The notes: a model not told the origin generated them from the letters alone. A DNA stretch of 64,000 bases from Pseudogemmobacter bohemicus (GCF_003290025.1 NZ_QNHG01000004.1:232058-296057), one strand, 5' to 3'; numbered from the stretch's first letter, positions 1 through 9,325 are shown. Numbers and translations are program-made.

Positions 1-316
1 GCCGGTGCTGGTGGGGATCGGCGATTCCATCGGTATCATGGGCGGCTGGCTGGTGGGTGTGACGCGGCTCGATTTTAACTCGGCCACCTATCTCAAGAAC
101 ACCGTCGATTTCCTCCAGGTCTGGGATGTCGGATCGGGGCTGGTGAAGGGCGCGGTCTTCGGCTTCATCGTGGCGCTGATGGGCTGCTGGCATGGGATGA
201 ATTCCGGGCGCGGCGCCCAGGGCGTGGGGGCTGCGACCAAATCCGCCGTTGTCTCGGCAAGCGTGCTGATCCTTGCCGCCAATTACCTGCTGACAGAGGT
301 GTTCTTCTCGGCATGA
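1..316 (+). CDS. mlaE: MlaE-family ABC transporter permease, C-terminal part (5' end outside window)
   Basis: This is the C-terminal ~104 residues of an inner-membrane permease of the Mla (maintenance of lipid asymmetry) phospholipid transport system. The frame is open from base 2, so the true start lies upstream. Visible features are the family-typical region around GIGDSIGIMGGWLVG, a central KGAVFGFIVALMGC helix and a final hydrophobic helix ending LLTEVFFSA. The stop overlaps the start of the downstream ATPase gene (ATGA at 313-316), which indicates translational coupling. The assignment rests on these motifs and on the adjacent mlaF. Confidence 0.9.
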   Translation, partial: PVLVGIGDSIGIMGGWLVGVTRLDFNSATYLKNTVDFLQVWDVGSGLVKGAVFGFIVALMGCWHGMNSGRGAQGVGAATKSAVVSASVLILAANYLLTEVFFSA

Positions 317-1059
317 TCACCCTCAGCGGCGTATATAAGGCCTTCGGCAGCAATCAGGTGCTCAACGGCGTCGATCTGAGCATCGCGCGCGGCGAAAGCA
401 TGGTGATCATCGGTGGTTCGGGCACCGGAAAATCGGTGATGCTGAAATCGGTGCTGGGGCTGGTGACGCCGGATCGCGGCACCATCACGCTCGACGGTCA
501 GGACGTGCTGAAACAGGAGCGCGACGCGTTTCTGGCCCGGTTCGGCATGCTCTTCCAGGGCGCGGCCTTGTTCGATTCGATGCCAGTCTGGGAGAATGTC
601 GCCTTTCGCCTGCTGCGCGGCAGCCTGAAGCGGCCCCGCTCCGAGGCGCGCGAGGTTGCGGTTGAAAAGCTGCGCCGCGTGGGCCTTGGCCCTCAGGTCG
701 CCGATCTCTTCCCCGCCGAGCTGTCGGGGGGGATGCAAAAGCGCGTGGGCCTCGCCCGAGCGATCGCCGCCGGTCCGGAGATCATCTTTTTCGACGAGCC
801 GACCACCGGCCTCGACCCGATCATGTCGGGTGTCATCAATGAACTGATCCGTGAGATCGTCACCGAAATGGGCGCGACCGCGATGACGATCACCCATGAC
901 ATGACCAGCGTGCGCGCCATTGCCGACAAGGTGGCGATGCTGCATGGCGGCATCGTGCGCTGGACCGGAACAGTCGCGGAAATGGACGCGACTTCAGACC
1001 CTTATGTGCAGCAATTCATCCATGGTCGCGCCGAAGGGCCGATCCCTTCGGTTCGCTGA
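313..1059 (+). CDS. mlaF: MlaF-family ABC transporter ATP-binding protein
   Basis: Cytoplasmic ATPase (248 aa) that powers the MlaE permease in phospholipid trafficking between inner and outer membranes. Walker A is GGSGTGKS at residues 34-41, the ABC signature is LSGGMQKR at about 137-144, and Walker B/D-loop is IIFFDEPTTGLDP at about 157-169; the switch histidine lies in MTITHDM. Length is normal for the family. The ATG at 313 sits inside the stop of mlaE (4-bp overlap). MlaD and MlaC genes are not adjacent downstream; a small membrane protein follows instead. Confidence 0.92.
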   Translation: MITLSGVYKAFGSNQVLNGVDLSIARGESMVIIGGSGTGKSVMLKSVLGLVTPDRGTITLDGQDVLKQERDAFLARFGMLFQGAALFDSMPVWENVAFRLLRGSLKRPRSEAREVAVEKLRRVGLGPQVADLFPAELSGGMQKRVGLARAIAAGPEIIFFDEPTTGLDPIMSGVINELIREIVTEMGATAMTITHDMTSVRAIADKVAMLHGGIVRWTGTVAEMDATSDPYVQQFIHGRAEGPIPSVR

Positions 1060-1067
1060 GGCCCGGG

Positions 1068-1445
1068 ATGGAAAGCGCATTTCTCAGCCGCCTGCTGACG
1101 CCGTCGCCGATCATGCACTGGCTCTTGCTGCTGTTTCCCGTTGTGGTGGCGGTGGCGGGGCTGACCGGCATGCGGCGGCGCCATAATGGTGCGCTGCGGC
1201 TGACGATCCTTGCGCTGGTCACTTTGTGCTGGCTGGCCCTGCCGCTGCGTTTTGACGATCCGCTGCTTTCGGCGATATCGGTGCTGGTCTCGACGGTGCT
1301 GTGGTTTTCGCTGCTGACAGCCTGGTCGGCGCATGTCTGGAATCGCTTTCCAAGCCCGGTCTGGGCGCATGGCTGGGTGGTCTCGCATCTGGTGACCATC
1401 GGGGTCGCCTGCATGGTGGCTCTGGTGCGGGCGCTTATGTACTGA
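1068..1445 (+). CDS. small integral membrane protein of unknown function
   Basis: 125 aa, rich in Leu, Val and Ala, with three to four probable transmembrane helices (about residues 15-32, 42-60, 66-86 and 103-122) separated by short basic loops. I do not recognise a family. It starts 8 bp after the mlaF stop, so it is probably cotranscribed with mlaE-mlaF. Its membrane nature and position make a role near the envelope plausible, but that is inference only. Confidence 0.6.
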   Translation: MESAFLSRLLTPSPIMHWLLLLFPVVVAVAGLTGMRRRHNGALRLTILALVTLCWLALPLRFDDPLLSAISVLVSTVLWFSLLTAWSAHVWNRFPSPVWAHGWVVSHLVTIGVACMVALVRALMY

Positions 1446-1609
1446 TCCACAACCCTTCCGCAGCTTTGAGCTGCACCCCGTTGCCAGTATGGAAAACAGA
1501 CCCTGCTATCCACAGGTTTCGGTTTCTGCGACGCCGGGGGATTTCTATTTTTCCTCGCAAATTGAAGAACCTAAACCTTTTCCTGAAAGGGCCGCAACGG
1601 GGGTTGGGC

Positions 1610-2278
1610 ATGTTTCCAGAGGATAGCACCCTTTTGCGCAGGGTGTTTGCTGCCGGCCAGATCTGCGCCCAGGCGGTCATTCTGGTGGCCTGCCTGATCC
1701 TGATCGGCGCCAGCCTTTTTGCCGCGCCTGGCTGGACCTCCTGGCCGGAAATCGCGCTGTCGCTGGGGGGCATGCCGGTGGCCAATGCGGGGATGTGGCT
1801 GCAGATCGGGCTGACCGTGCTTATGGCGATGCTGGTCTTCTGGCTGCCCGCCAATGCGCGGATGGCGCGACTGGAAACCGGGCATCGCAGCGTTGCCATG
1901 GGCGTCACGGATGTCGCCCGCGCCTGTCGGATGTCGCATGAGACCGCCCGCGCCGGGCTCTTCGGCCTGTCCCCGGACTTCGATTCCAGCCGCGAGAGGA
2001 TGGAGCAGCTGCGCCGCCACCCCGATTTCGCCGGGCTGGAGCCGGAACTGCTGCAACTCGCGGCGCAAATGAACCATGAGACCCGCGCGCTGGCGCAAAG
2101 CTATTCCAATGCGAAAGTGGCGCGGGCGAAGGGGGTCCTGCAACAGCACCAGGAGGAGATCGACGCGCTGAGCGAGCGCCTGCGTCTCGCGCGTGGCACC
2201 TGCAACGAAATGCGCCGCTGGCGCGCTGCGATCGAAGCCGCAGAGAGCCCAGGCGCGGATTCAGCTCAAACATCTTGA
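1610..2278 (+). CDS. membrane-anchored coiled-coil protein of the Rhodobacterales 'DNA repair protein' family, frameshifted near its C-terminus
   Basis: As read, 222 aa from the ATG at 1610, which follows a G-rich stretch that may act as ribosome site. Two N-terminal hydrophobic helices (about residues 15-38 and 56-82) precede an alpha-helical, charged coiled-coil region containing NARMARLETGHRS. Relatives in Rhodobacteraceae are labelled 'DNA repair protein', but no enzymatic motif is present and I would not trust that function. The family's conserved tail (LEADLREILPGLG) is absent from this frame and appears in another frame from about 2247. A single missing base near 2243-2250 explains this, so the gene is either a recent pseudogene or carries a sequencing error. 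Confidence 0.6.
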   Translation: MFPEDSTLLRRVFAAGQICAQAVILVACLILIGASLFAAPGWTSWPEIALSLGGMPVANAGMWLQIGLTVLMAMLVFWLPANARMARLETGHRSVAMGVTDVARACRMSHETARAGLFGLSPDFDSSRERMEQLRRHPDFAGLEPELLQLAAQMNHETRALAQSYSNAKVARAKGVLQQHQEEIDALSERLRLARGTCNEMRRWRAAIEAAESPGADSAQTS

Positions 2279-2540
2279 GGCCGATCTGCGTGAGATCCTG
2301 CCAGGCCTCGGCCATGCGGTCGATATCGAAGAGCGCAGCGAGCCCGAGGGCAATCTCGTCACCCTTCCCAAACCCGGCCCCGTGCGGCCAGATCCCCGCA
2401 ACCAGGCGCCTCTGGCCGGCAGTGGAAGCCTCCGGCGGGGATATTTACGGACAGATGAAATCAACACAGCTCCGCCCTCTTCATCTGTCCATATCGGGTC
2501 GCGGAAAAAGCCCGCGCCCGACCTGCCTGTCGGATCGTGA
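2247..2540 (+). pseudogene. out-of-frame C-terminal segment of the preceding coiled-coil gene
   Basis: Reading the frame that is +1 relative to the preceding gene gives RAQARIQLKHLEADLREILP followed by GLGHAVDIEE and an EGNLVTLPKP end. This matches the usual C-terminus of that family. The frame then runs without a stop through a palindromic intergenic element to 2540, so the original stop codon may also have been lost. Confidence 0.5.
2428..2498. repeat. palindromic intergenic element, copy 1
   Basis: GCCTCCGGCGGGG followed by ATATTT and an inverted repeat, GGACAGATGAA ... TTCATCTGTCC, ending in an ATATCGGG half-box. It shares its layout with the elements near 5518, 9326, 11696, 17306, 40911 and 49300. 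The stem could act as a transcription terminator or an RNA-processing signal. Confidence 0.7.
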
Positions 2541-2582
2541 TTCACCCCGGGCAGCCCAATTGGGTGGTGATGTGGAGACGGG

Positions 2583-3832
2583 GTGAGCGGGGCGCTGTTC
2601 GGCTATGTGGAGCCTTAGGCCCGCATCCCCGCCCGGCATCCGCACCGCAAGACCCGGCAGCTGGTTAACGAGGCCTGGCCCGCCTGGGCGCCACGGTCGA
2701 GGCGTTCAATGCCGAGTTCGGCCGCCCCCTGATCCCACCCGGGCCGCTGATCCGGGCAAACCTGATCCGGATCCTCTGTGCGGTCCGCTCCGGGCGCCAG
2801 CTGATGGGGCATATGCCGTACAATCGGCTGGTTCGTCGGCCCTGGCCGTGATGATCCGGCCGGGTTCCGACCGGCTTCGCCCCGGGAGCCGCAACCGGCT
2901 GATGACCACCCGGATGTCGCGCAAAGTTAAGGCCGTCTCGTCTGGCGAACAGTCGCCCGGACCGTTTTCTGATCTTCCTCGGCCTCGGTCCACCGCGATG
3001 TGGCGCCGCTGCTGTAGGACGGTCATTTCCCGTTCTATGGCAGGCTGGTGAAGGCCCGGGCGTCGATGAAGACTGTCCAGCCCCAGTCAGACGAGGCTCC
3101 GCCCAATGACGATCCGGGCGATCCGTCCGAACCGAAGGGCGCCGGCGATCCGGCCACCCCGACCCGCACCGAGACCGATCCGATGCCCCGCATGTCGCGC
3201 CACAGCCGCAATGCCGCGGTCGACTTCTGCGGCCGGAAACGGACGAATGCCAACCATGGCCCGGTCACCGATCCGGACGCGCGGCTTTACAGGAAATCGC
3301 CCGGAACCGGCCCGATGCTGTGTTTCGTCGGTGGAGGATCAGAAAGCGGGCCGGGGACCGTTTTCCCGACGACCGCCCCGATTGAGAACCGCTCGGGCCT
3401 GATCGGGCGGGGCGACCTCTCCCGGGCCGATGGCCATACCGGGCGGCGCGCAGCGATTGGCATGATCCACCGCCACATCCCGGGACCGACGCGGAGGCCG
3501 AGGACTGAGGCCGGGGTTGAGGCCGGGGTTGACCGGGGCTTCGATGCCGCAGGCTTCGTCGCCGGACTGCGCGAGGCCTGCGGCACGCCCCGGATCGCGC
3601 CCCAGGTCGCGCAGAGATCAAGGCATTCGGCGATCAACGACCGAACGCCCGCCATCAAGGTTACGTCCGATCGCAACGCCACCACAAACGACGCATCGAA
3701 GAGGCCTTCGGCTGGGCCAAAACCATCGGTCGCATGGCCCGGACCGTCTGCCGCGACCTCGAAAAGATGCGCGCCCGCCTCACCATGGCCACCAACAATC
3801 CTGTCCGACTGCCGAGGCTGCGGTCTGCCTGA
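2583..3832 (+). pseudogene. degenerate IS5/IS1182-type DDE transposase, at least five lesions
   Basis: The transposase can be followed over its whole length only by switching frames. The order is SGALFGYVEP then an in-frame TAG and ARIPARHPHRKTRQLVNEA; LIPPGPLIRANLIRILCAVR with RQLMGHMPYNRLV; WFVGPGRDDPAGF; NRLMTTRMSRKV; VHRDVAPLL then TAG and DGHFPFYGRLVKARASMK; then a long stretch (from about 3048) with NAAVDFCGRKR, DPDARLYRKSPGTG and LSRADGHTGRRAA; and finally RIEEAFGWAKTIGRMARTV ... NNPVRLPRLRSA ending at 3832. These blocks match the usual order of this transposase family. It cannot encode an active enzyme. Terminal inverted repeats were not identified. Confidence 0.85.
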
Positions 3833-4041
3833 AGGCAGGATCACAAATGACAGGAAAGCCAACTCCTGAAACTGTCGCGCGGCCAGGTGAAAATCCCGGG
3901 ACTGGAACAAAATCCCAACTGCATGACCTTCGTCAGAACCCCGCAAAATGGGGGGCAGAACCCGCAAAGCCGGGCCGGGGGCAGCGCGCGCCTCGCCGCC
4001 GGCCCCTTGACCCTGCATCCGCCTGATGCAACCAGACGTCC

Positions 4042-4491
4042 ATGCGGCTCCTCAATCTCTCGCTTCTGATCCTCTTTCCCATCGCCTGGTTTGCGCCTCT
4101 GATGCGGGCGGCATTGTTGCCACTGTTCGGCATGGATGAGATTTCCGTCATCACCGGGCTGCAATCGCTTTGGGGCACCGATCCGGCACTGGCGCTTCTG
4201 GTCACATTCCTTGCGGTCTTTGCCCCCTATGTGAAAACCATCGGCCTGGCTTTGCTGCAATTCGGCCTGTTGTCGCGCGCGGTGCTGCCGGTGCTGCAAC
4301 TCCTTGGCAAGCTCGCCATGGCGGATGTCTTCCTGATCGCGCTTTACATCGTGATCGCCAAAGGTGCCGGCTGGGTGACCGTGGAAACCGCCTGGGGGCT
4401 CTGGCTTTTCACCCTTTGTGTGCTTACCTCCATCCTGATCGCCTGGGATGCCGGGCGCGGATCCGGCAAGGAGATATCCGCAAATGACTGA
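4042..4491 (+). CDS. PqiA/LetA-like paraquat-inducible protein A domain protein (single domain)
   Basis: 149 aa inner-membrane protein with four hydrophobic segments (about residues 3-28, 44-68, 75-102 and 112-134). The layout, with FPIAWFAPL near the start, SVITGLQSLWG, FAPYVKTIGLALLQF and LGKLAMADVFLIALYI, matches one PqiA domain; the KLAMADVF motif is especially typical. Canonical PqiA has two such domains, so this is a half-length relative common in alphaproteobacteria. PqiA/LetA proteins work with MCE proteins in envelope lipid transport. No MCE gene is adjacent. The stop overlaps the next start by 8 bp. Confidence 0.8.
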   Translation: MRLLNLSLLILFPIAWFAPLMRAALLPLFGMDEISVITGLQSLWGTDPALALLVTFLAVFAPYVKTIGLALLQFGLLSRAVLPVLQLLGKLAMADVFLIALYIVIAKGAGWVTVETAWGLWLFTLCVLTSILIAWDAGRGSGKEISAND

Positions 4492-5485
4492 TTCTATTCC
4501 GATTTCCCTGCTAGACCTCGTGCGGGTGCGTGAAGGCTTTGACGCAGCCGACGCCCTGTCCGAGGCTCAGGGCATCGCCACCCATGCCGACCGGCTGGGC
4601 TATAATCGCTATTGGGTGGCCGAGCATCACAATATGCAAAGCATCGCCTCGGCGGCGACTTCAGTGGTGCTGGCCCATGCCGGACAGCAGACGAAACGCA
4701 TCCGGATCGGCTCAGGCGGCATCATGCTGCCGAACCATGCGCCCTATATCATCGCCGAGCAATTCGGCACGCTGGCCTCGCTCTTCCCGGGCCGGGTCGA
4801 TCTGGGGCTTGGTCGCGCCCCCGGCACCGATCAGGCGACGCTGCGGGCCATCCGCACCCCGGCCGGCGCGGCGGAACGCTTCCCGCAAGAGGTGATGGAG
4901 CTGCAACACTGGTTCGCCCCCGCCGATGAGCCGGGCTATATCCGGGCCTGGCCCGCCGCCGGAACTGAGGTGGATTTCTGGATCCTCGGCTCGTCGGAAT
5001 TCGGCGCCATGCTGGCGGCAGAGCTGGGCCTGCCCTATGGCTTTGCCTCGCATTTCGCGCCCGATTTCCTCGATGAGGCGCTGCAGATCTACCGTTCGCG
5101 GTTCAAACCCTCGGGGCAGCTGAAAGCGCCCTGTGCCATGGTTGGGGTCAATGTGATCTGTGCCGAAACCTCCGCCGAAGCGCGGCGCCTCTTCACCACA
5201 GCGCAGATGAGCTTTACCGGCATCTTTCGTGGTGCGCGTGGCCTGTCGCAGCCGCCGATCGACGATATCTCGACCTATTGGACGATCCGCGAGGAAAGCC
5301 AGGTTTCGCGGATGCTCGGCTGCGCGGTCGTCGGCACCCCCGATGAGGTCAAAGCCGGGCTGGAGGCCCTGCAACTGCGGACACAGGCCAGTGAATTCAT
5401 CATCGTCTCGGATATCTGGGACCCCGCCGCCCGCCGCCGTTCGCTGGACCTGACCGCGCAGGCCTGGGGGCTGGTGGCTGCCTGA
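4484..5485 (+). CDS. LLM-class flavin-dependent oxidoreductase (bacterial luciferase-like)
   Basis: 333 aa, starting at the ATG that overlaps the upstream stop and giving the family N-terminus SIPISLLDLVRV. Luciferase-like TIM-barrel features are YWVAEHHNM, RIRIGSGGIMLPNHAPYIIA and LFPGRVDLGLGRAPGTDQ, typical of the MsnO8-type subgroup. Such enzymes use reduced FMN (or F420 in other lineages) to oxidise an unknown substrate. Coupled translation with the PqiA-like gene is suggested by the overlap. The substrate cannot be inferred. Confidence 0.88.
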   Translation: MTDSIPISLLDLVRVREGFDAADALSEAQGIATHADRLGYNRYWVAEHHNMQSIASAATSVVLAHAGQQTKRIRIGSGGIMLPNHAPYIIAEQFGTLASLFPGRVDLGLGRAPGTDQATLRAIRTPAGAAERFPQEVMELQHWFAPADEPGYIRAWPAAGTEVDFWILGSSEFGAMLAAELGLPYGFASHFAPDFLDEALQIYRSRFKPSGQLKAPCAMVGVNVICAETSAEARRLFTTAQMSFTGIFRGARGLSQPPIDDISTYWTIREESQVSRMLGCAVVGTPDEVKAGLEALQLRTQASEFIIVSDIWDPAARRRSLDLTAQAWGLVAA

Positions 5486-5517
5486 ACGGCCAGCCGGTCG
5501 CCCCCTGGCATCCCGGC

Positions 5518-5635
5518 GGAAGCCTCCGGCGGGGATATTTAAGGGACAGATGAAAAGCCGGAATTCATCTGTCCCCAAATATCCCGGGGGTGAGGCCCTG
5601 AAAGGGCCGAGGGGGCTGGCCCCCTCTTGCTCCTG
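5518..5635. repeat. palindromic intergenic element, copy 2 (best preserved)
   Basis: CCTCCGGCGGGGATATTT is followed by a perfect inverted repeat, GGGACAGATGAA / TTCATCTGTCCC with a short spacer, then AAATATCCCGGGGG and a GC-rich hairpin (AGGGGGCTGGCCCCCT). It lies between the luciferase-like gene and radA. Confidence 0.8.
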
Positions 5636-5661
5636 CCTGCCCCGCCATGCGAGGTCAGGGC

Positions 5662-7020
5662 ATGAGCAAATCCGCCCCCTCTTTCACCTGCACGGCCTGT
5701 GGTGCCAGCTTCCGCAAATGGGCCGGACGCTGCGATGCCTGCGGTGCCTGGAATTCGATCATCGAGGAGGCGCCACTGTCCTCCGGCCCGAAGCCGCTTG
5801 GCCCAAAGGGCAAACAGGTGGCGCTGACGGATCTTGCGACCGAAGAGGCGCCGCCGCCGCGCGCGTCTTCGGGGATGGCAGAGCTTGATCTGGTGCTGGG
5901 GGGCGGCCTCGTGCCGGCCTCGGCCATTCTGGTCGGCGGCGATCCGGGGATCGGGAAATCGACGCTGCTCCTGCAGGCCGCTGCCAGTTTCGCGAGATCC
6001 GGGCTGAAATGCATCTATATCTCGGGCGAAGAGGCCTCGGCACAGGTGCGGATGCGGGCGCAGCGCCTTGGCCTGACCAATGCGCCGGTTATGCTGGGAA
6101 CCGAGACCAGCCTGCGAGACATCCTCACCACGCTGGATACCGAGCGCCCCGGCCTCGCCATCATCGATTCGATCCAGACCATGTGGCTCGATACCGTCGA
6201 GGCGGCGCCAGGCTCGGTCTCGCAGGTGCGCGCCGCCGCGCATGAGCTGGTGAATTTCGCCAAGCGCCGTGGCGTTGCCATCATCATCGTCGGACATGTC
6301 ACCAAAGAGGGCCAGATCGCCGGCCCCCGCGTGGTCGAGCATATGGTCGACACCGTGCTTTATTTCGAGGGCGAGCGCGGCCATCAGTTCCGCATCCTGC
6401 GCGCGGTGAAAAACCGCTTCGGTGCCTCGGATGAGATCGGCGTCTTCGAGATGACCGGCCAGGGCCTTTCCGAGGTCACCAACCCTTCCGCCCTCTTCCT
6501 CTCGGCCCGCGACGCCCCTGCCCCCGGATCGGCCGTATTCGCCGGAATCGAGGGCACGCGTCCCGTGCTGACCGAGATCCAGGCCCTGGTTGCGCCCTCG
6601 CCGCTGGGCACGCCGCGCCGCACGGTGGTCGGGCTTGATTCGGGCAGGCTTTCGACCATTCTGGCCGTGCTGGAGGCCCGCGTCGGCATCCCCTTTACCG
6701 GGCTTGACGTTTTTCTCAACGTCGCCGGCGGCATGCGCGTGACCGAACCCGCCGCCGATCTGGCGGTTGCGGCGGCGCTTTTATCCGCACGCGAAGATGT
6801 CGCGATCCCGCGCGATATGGTGCTTTTCGGGGAAATCTCGCTATCCGGCGCGCTGCGACCCGTCAGCCAGACCGAAAACAGGTTGAAAGAGGCGGCGAAA
6901 CTTGGTTTCACACAGGCGGCACTGCCGAATGGGTCGAAACCCGGCGCGCAGGGCGGGTTGAAGCTGCGCGAAATGGCCGATCTCACGGCCTTTACGGGCG
7001 AGATGTTCGGGGCCGGCTGA
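5662..7020 (+). CDS. radA: DNA repair protein RadA
   Basis: 452 aa, normal for RadA, a RecA-like ATPase that promotes branch migration of recombination intermediates. The N-terminal zinc finger uses Cys10, Cys13, Cys24 and Cys27; Walker A is GGDPGIGKST at about 92-101; the RadA-specific KNRFG motif is present; and the C-terminal Lon-protease-like domain includes GGMRVTEPAADLAVAAAL. The ATG at 5662 was preferred over 5647 because it places the finger at the family's usual distance. cvpA follows 36 bp downstream and is probably cotranscribed. Confidence 0.96.
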   Translation: MSKSAPSFTCTACGASFRKWAGRCDACGAWNSIIEEAPLSSGPKPLGPKGKQVALTDLATEEAPPPRASSGMAELDLVLGGGLVPASAILVGGDPGIGKSTLLLQAAASFARSGLKCIYISGEEASAQVRMRAQRLGLTNAPVMLGTETSLRDILTTLDTERPGLAIIDSIQTMWLDTVEAAPGSVSQVRAAAHELVNFAKRRGVAIIIVGHVTKEGQIAGPRVVEHMVDTVLYFEGERGHQFRILRAVKNRFGASDEIGVFEMTGQGLSEVTNPSALFLSARDAPAPGSAVFAGIEGTRPVLTEIQALVAPSPLGTPRRTVVGLDSGRLSTILAVLEARVGIPFTGLDVFLNVAGGMRVTEPAADLAVAAALLSAREDVAIPRDMVLFGEISLSGALRPVSQTENRLKEAAKLGFTQAALPNGSKPGAQGGLKLREMADLTAFTGEMFGAG

Positions 7021-7056
7021 GGCCAGCCCCCGAAAGGGCGGACGGGAGAGAGCGGA

Positions 7057-7677
7057 ATGGACAATTTCACCTGGGTCGACGGCGGCGCCGCTCTGATCAT
7101 CCTCCTCTCGGCGATCCTCGCCTATTCCCGCGGCCTTGTCCGTGAGGGGATGGCCATTGTCGGCTGGATCGGCGCGGCGATTGTGGCCTTCATCTTCGCC
7201 CCCTCGGCCATGCCCATCGTGCGCGAATTGCCGGTGGTGGGGCAGTTCCTCGCCGACAGCTGCGAGCTTTCGGTCGTTGCGTCTTTCGCGGTGGTCTTTG
7301 CCATCGGGCTGATCGTGGCGGCACTTTTCACGCCGCTCTTCTCCTCCATCGTGCAGCGCTCGGCGCTTGGCGGCATCGACCAGGCGCTTGGCTTTGTCTT
7401 TGGCGTCGGGCGGGGCGTGCTGCTGATCGCGGTCGCCTTCATCGTCTATGACCGCGCCCTGGCGAATCACTCCATCGCCGCCATCGACAATTCGCGCACC
7501 GCAAAGGTCTTCGCGAATTTCCAGGCCTCGATCGACAATGCGATCCCGACCGATGCCCCCGGCTGGATCGTGGCCCGCTATAATGACCTCACCAATGTCT
7601 GCACCGCCGCCGCCCAGCCGGTCGCGCCCGTCCCGGCAGCGCCCGAGACCACTCCCGGCACCGCCCCTGCGCCCTGA
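7057..7677 (+). CDS. cvpA: CvpA family membrane protein
   Basis: 206 aa inner-membrane protein with four hydrophobic helices and a proline/alanine-rich cytoplasmic tail. Family features are the N-terminal DGGAALIILLSAILAYSRGLVRE block and FGVGRGVLLIAVAF. A good ribosome-binding site (GGGAGAG) lies upstream. CvpA was named for colicin V production and is commonly next to purF, as here; its molecular role is not settled. Confidence 0.92.
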   Translation: MDNFTWVDGGAALIILLSAILAYSRGLVREGMAIVGWIGAAIVAFIFAPSAMPIVRELPVVGQFLADSCELSVVASFAVVFAIGLIVAALFTPLFSSIVQRSALGGIDQALGFVFGVGRGVLLIAVAFIVYDRALANHSIAAIDNSRTAKVFANFQASIDNAIPTDAPGWIVARYNDLTNVCTAAAQPVAPVPAAPETTPGTAPAP

Positions 7678-7798
7678 TCCTGGGCCGTTGTGCATTTGAG
7701 CAGCGCCCGCCCTGCAACATATGCATGACAACGGGGGGTGACTCTGGCACTCTCAGCGACTACATCAGCCGCGAAGAAGCAGCCGGATCGGAGGCCAC

Positions 7799-9274
7799 AT
7801 GCGCCGTTTTCCCGCCCACCCGTTTGAGCCCCTGAATGACGGGGACAAGCTGAAGGAAGAATGCGGGATCTTCGGGGTCATCGGCCTCACCGATGCCGCG
7901 AATTTCGTGGCACTCGGGCTGCATGCGCTGCAGCATCGCGGCCAGGAGGCGGGCGGCATCGTCACTTACGAGCCCGAGACCGGTTTCCATTCCGAGCGCC
8001 GCTTTGGCTATGTGCGTGACAAATTCACCTCGGCCAGCGTGATGAACCTGCTGCCGGGACACCTTGGCATCGGCCATGTGCGCTATTCGACCGCCGGGTC
8101 CAAGGGCACCGCCCAGATCCGCGACGTGCAGCCCTTCTTCGGCGAATTCGCGATTGGCGGCTGTGCAATTGCCCATAACGGCAATCTGACCAATGCGGCC
8201 AGGCTCCGCAAAGACCTCATCGCGCGGGGCGCGATCTTCCAGTCCTCGTCAGATTCGGAATGCATCATCCATCTGATGGCGCGGAGCCTGCAAAAGACCC
8301 AGGCCGAACGTCTGAAAGACGCGCTGCGCCTTGTCGAAGGCGCATTTTCCGTCATCGCCATGACCCGCACCAAGCTGATGGGCGTGCGGGATGCGCTTGG
8401 CGTGCGCCCGCTGGTCCTTGGCCAACTGGGCGAGGGCTATGTTCTGGCCTCGGAAACCTGTGCGCTCGACATCATCGGCGCCGAATTCATCCGCGAGATC
8501 GAGCCGGGCGAGATGGTCGTGATCGAGAATGGCCGGATCGAAAGCTCGCGCCCCTTCCCTGCCGCCAAAGGCCGTTCCTGCATCTTTGAACAGGTCTATT
8601 TCTCGCGCCCCGATTCCATCGTCGGCGGCCGTTCGGTCTATGAGACCCGGCGCCAGATCGGGGTGGAACTGGCCCTGGAATCGCCGGTCGATGCCGACCT
8701 CGTCTGCCCGGTTCCCGATTCTGGCACCCCCGCCGCCATCGGTTTCGCTGCGCAATCGGGCATCCCCTTCGGCCTCGGCATCACCCGCAACCAGTATATG
8801 GGCCGCACCTTCATCGAGCCGACCGAGCAGATCCGCAATATGGGGGTCCGCCTGAAACTGAACGTCAACAAATCGCTGATCCGCGGCAAGCGCGTGATCC
8901 TCGTCGACGATTCGGTCGTGCGCGGCACCACCTCGCGCAAGATCAAGGACATGATCCTCGATGCCGGCGCCGCCGAGGTGCATTTCCGCATCGCAAGCCC
9001 GCCCACCGCCTGGCCCTGCTTCTACGGCGTCGACACGCCCGAGCGCTCCAAACTCCTCGCCGCCACCATGACGGAAGACGAGATGCGCGACTGGATCGGC
9101 GTCGACAGCCTGAAATTCATCTCGCTCGACGGCCTCTACCGCGCCGCAGGCGAGGCAGAGGGCCGCAACAACCGCAGCCCACAATATTGCGACGCCTGTT
9201 TCTCCGGCGAATATCCCGTCATCCCCGCCGATAAAATGGATGAGGGTTTCGAGATGAAAACCGCAGCCGAATAA
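7799..9274 (+). CDS. purF: amidophosphoribosyltransferase PurF
   Basis: 491 aa enzyme of the first committed step of purine synthesis: PRPP plus glutamine to 5-phosphoribosylamine. The class II glutamine amidotransferase nucleophile is Cys22 (KEECGIFGV), so a 21-residue propeptide is expected to be cleaved. The PRPP-binding motif is VILVDDSVVRGTTSRK. QYCDACFSGEYP near the C-terminus is typical of alphaproteobacterial PurF. A GGAGG ribosome site precedes the ATG. Order radA-cvpA-purF is common in the group. Confidence 0.97.
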   Translation: MRRFPAHPFEPLNDGDKLKEECGIFGVIGLTDAANFVALGLHALQHRGQEAGGIVTYEPETGFHSERRFGYVRDKFTSASVMNLLPGHLGIGHVRYSTAGSKGTAQIRDVQPFFGEFAIGGCAIAHNGNLTNAARLRKDLIARGAIFQSSSDSECIIHLMARSLQKTQAERLKDALRLVEGAFSVIAMTRTKLMGVRDALGVRPLVLGQLGEGYVLASETCALDIIGAEFIREIEPGEMVVIENGRIESSRPFPAAKGRSCIFEQVYFSRPDSIVGGRSVYETRRQIGVELALESPVDADLVCPVPDSGTPAAIGFAAQSGIPFGLGITRNQYMGRTFIEPTEQIRNMGVRLKLNVNKSLIRGKRVILVDDSVVRGTTSRKIKDMILDAGAAEVHFRIASPPTAWPCFYGVDTPERSKLLAATMTEDEMRDWIGVDSLKFISLDGLYRAAGEAEGRNNRSPQYCDACFSGEYPVIPADKMDEGFEMKTAAE

Positions 9275-9325
9275 GCAAAGCCGCCAAGCCCGCAGCAGCG
9301 GTGCACCGCACCACCTCTGCCTCTC

